Of a stretch of DNA of 5,480 bases, positions 5,105 to 5,480 are shown piece by piece; positions within the stretch are counted from its first letter, which is position 1; each line of letters begins with the position of its first letter. Origin of the DNA: Solirubrobacteraceae bacterium. GTDB taxonomy: Bacteria; Actinomycetota; Thermoleophilia; Solirubrobacterales; Solirubrobacteraceae. Location: contig JADGIB010000245.1 in NCBI GenBank assembly GCA_019683665.1, positions 1 to 5,480 of the forward strand. The letters run 5' to 3'. A model generated the notes under the pieces. That model was not told the origin of the DNA and made no database searches. It worked only from the letters and a program-made list of their open reading frames with translations. Both the position numbers and the translations under genes were made by a program.

Positions 5105-5480
5105 ATGAGCGGCCCGCCCGACATCCGGATCCTCCGCGACCTGCCCGTCCCGCTGGCCGACGGCACCGTCACCCGCGCCGAGGCGTGGCTGCCCGACGAC
5201 GGCGCCCCGCACCCGGCGATCCTCGTCCGCACCCCGTACCGCAAGGAGGCCGAGACGCCGACGCCGCTGGCCGACGCGCGCCGGGCGGCGGCGCGCGGCT
5301 GGGCGGTCGTCGTCCAGGACGTCCGCGGCAAGGGCGCGTCGGAGGGCGCGTTCGAGCCGTTCGTGCACGAGGAGCGCGACGGGGCCGACAGCATCGCCTG
5401 GGTGGCGGCTCAGGACTGGTGCGACGGCGACGTCGTCATGGCGGGGATGAGCTACGTCGGCGCGACGCAGTGGCTGGCCG
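5105..5480 (+). CDS. CocE/NonD-family serine hydrolase (X-Pro dipeptidyl-peptidase S15-like), N-terminal part
   Basis: Alpha/beta hydrolase of the CocE/NonD family, which includes cocaine esterase, acyl hydrolases such as glutaryl-7-ACA acylase, and X-Pro dipeptidyl-peptidases. Only the first 125 residues lie in the window. RTPYRKE (42-48) carries Tyr45, at the place of the oxyanion-hole tyrosine of this family. WAVVVQDVRGKGASEGAFEPF (66-86) is the usual strand and RG.G.SEG loop. DGADSIAWVAAQDWCDGDVVMAG (92-114) leads to the nucleophile elbow GMSYVG (114-119) with Ser116. The catalytic Asp and His and the C-terminal jelly-roll domain would be beyond the right edge. No signal peptide is visible, so a cytosolic enzyme is expected. 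The gene starts 14 bp after the lutC stop without a Shine-Dalgarno, suggesting the same transcript as lutABC. The natural substrate is unknown. Confidence 0.9.
   Translation, partial: MSGPPDIRILRDLPVPLADGTVTRAEAWLPDDGAPHPAILVRTPYRKEAETPTPLADARRAAARGWAVVVQDVRGKGASEGAFEPFVHEERDGADSIAWVAAQDWCDGDVVMAGMSYVGATQWLA

Noticed and set aside
4517..5480. A genuine LutC-CocE fusion protein
   Set aside because: The continuous frame reads Arg-rich nonsense between about 4602 and 5104, while another frame carries perfect LutC motifs with its own stop at 5090.

Overview
The window is very GC-rich, with codon third positions almost always G or C, four-base gene overlaps and few Shine-Dalgarno sequences. This suggests a high-GC actinobacterium. 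A soil lineage such as Solirubrobacterales/Thermoleophilia is my guess, not something the sequence proves. No RNA genes, mobile elements, CRISPR arrays or integration sites were seen.

Layout from left to right: (1) A fumarylacetoacetate-hydrolase (FAH) family gene on the minus strand, reading off the left edge, where its 3' end dissolves into two long G-tracts. (2) A divergent GntR/FCD-family regulator on the plus strand, separated from the FAH gene by a short gap containing a GGTC-A-GACC palindrome. (3) An IclR-family regulator on the minus strand, convergent with the GntR gene across 19 bp. (4) A 99-bp divergent control region with four GTTCA/TGAAC half-sites. (5) A plus-strand lutA-lutB-lutC run (L-lactate utilization iron-sulfur oxidoreductase), joined by 4-base ATGA and GTGA overlaps. 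lutC carries an apparent frameshift. (6) Fourteen bases later, the N-terminal part of a CocE/NonD-type serine hydrolase, cut by the right edge.

How the parts may work together: LutABC oxidises L-lactate to pyruvate. FAH-family enzymes often cleave or isomerise acylpyruvate-type compounds, and some of them also yield pyruvate. The neighbourhood therefore looks like a catabolic locus with two locally controlled units: GntR with FAH, and IclR with lutABC plus hydrolase. The regulator-target pairings are inferred from divergent arrangement and palindromes.

I found no previously undescribed system. The points most worth checking are the helically phased half-site array upstream of lutA, the candidate GntR operator, and two places (left-edge G-tracts, lutC) where the sequence looks broken, possibly by assembly or sequencing error.
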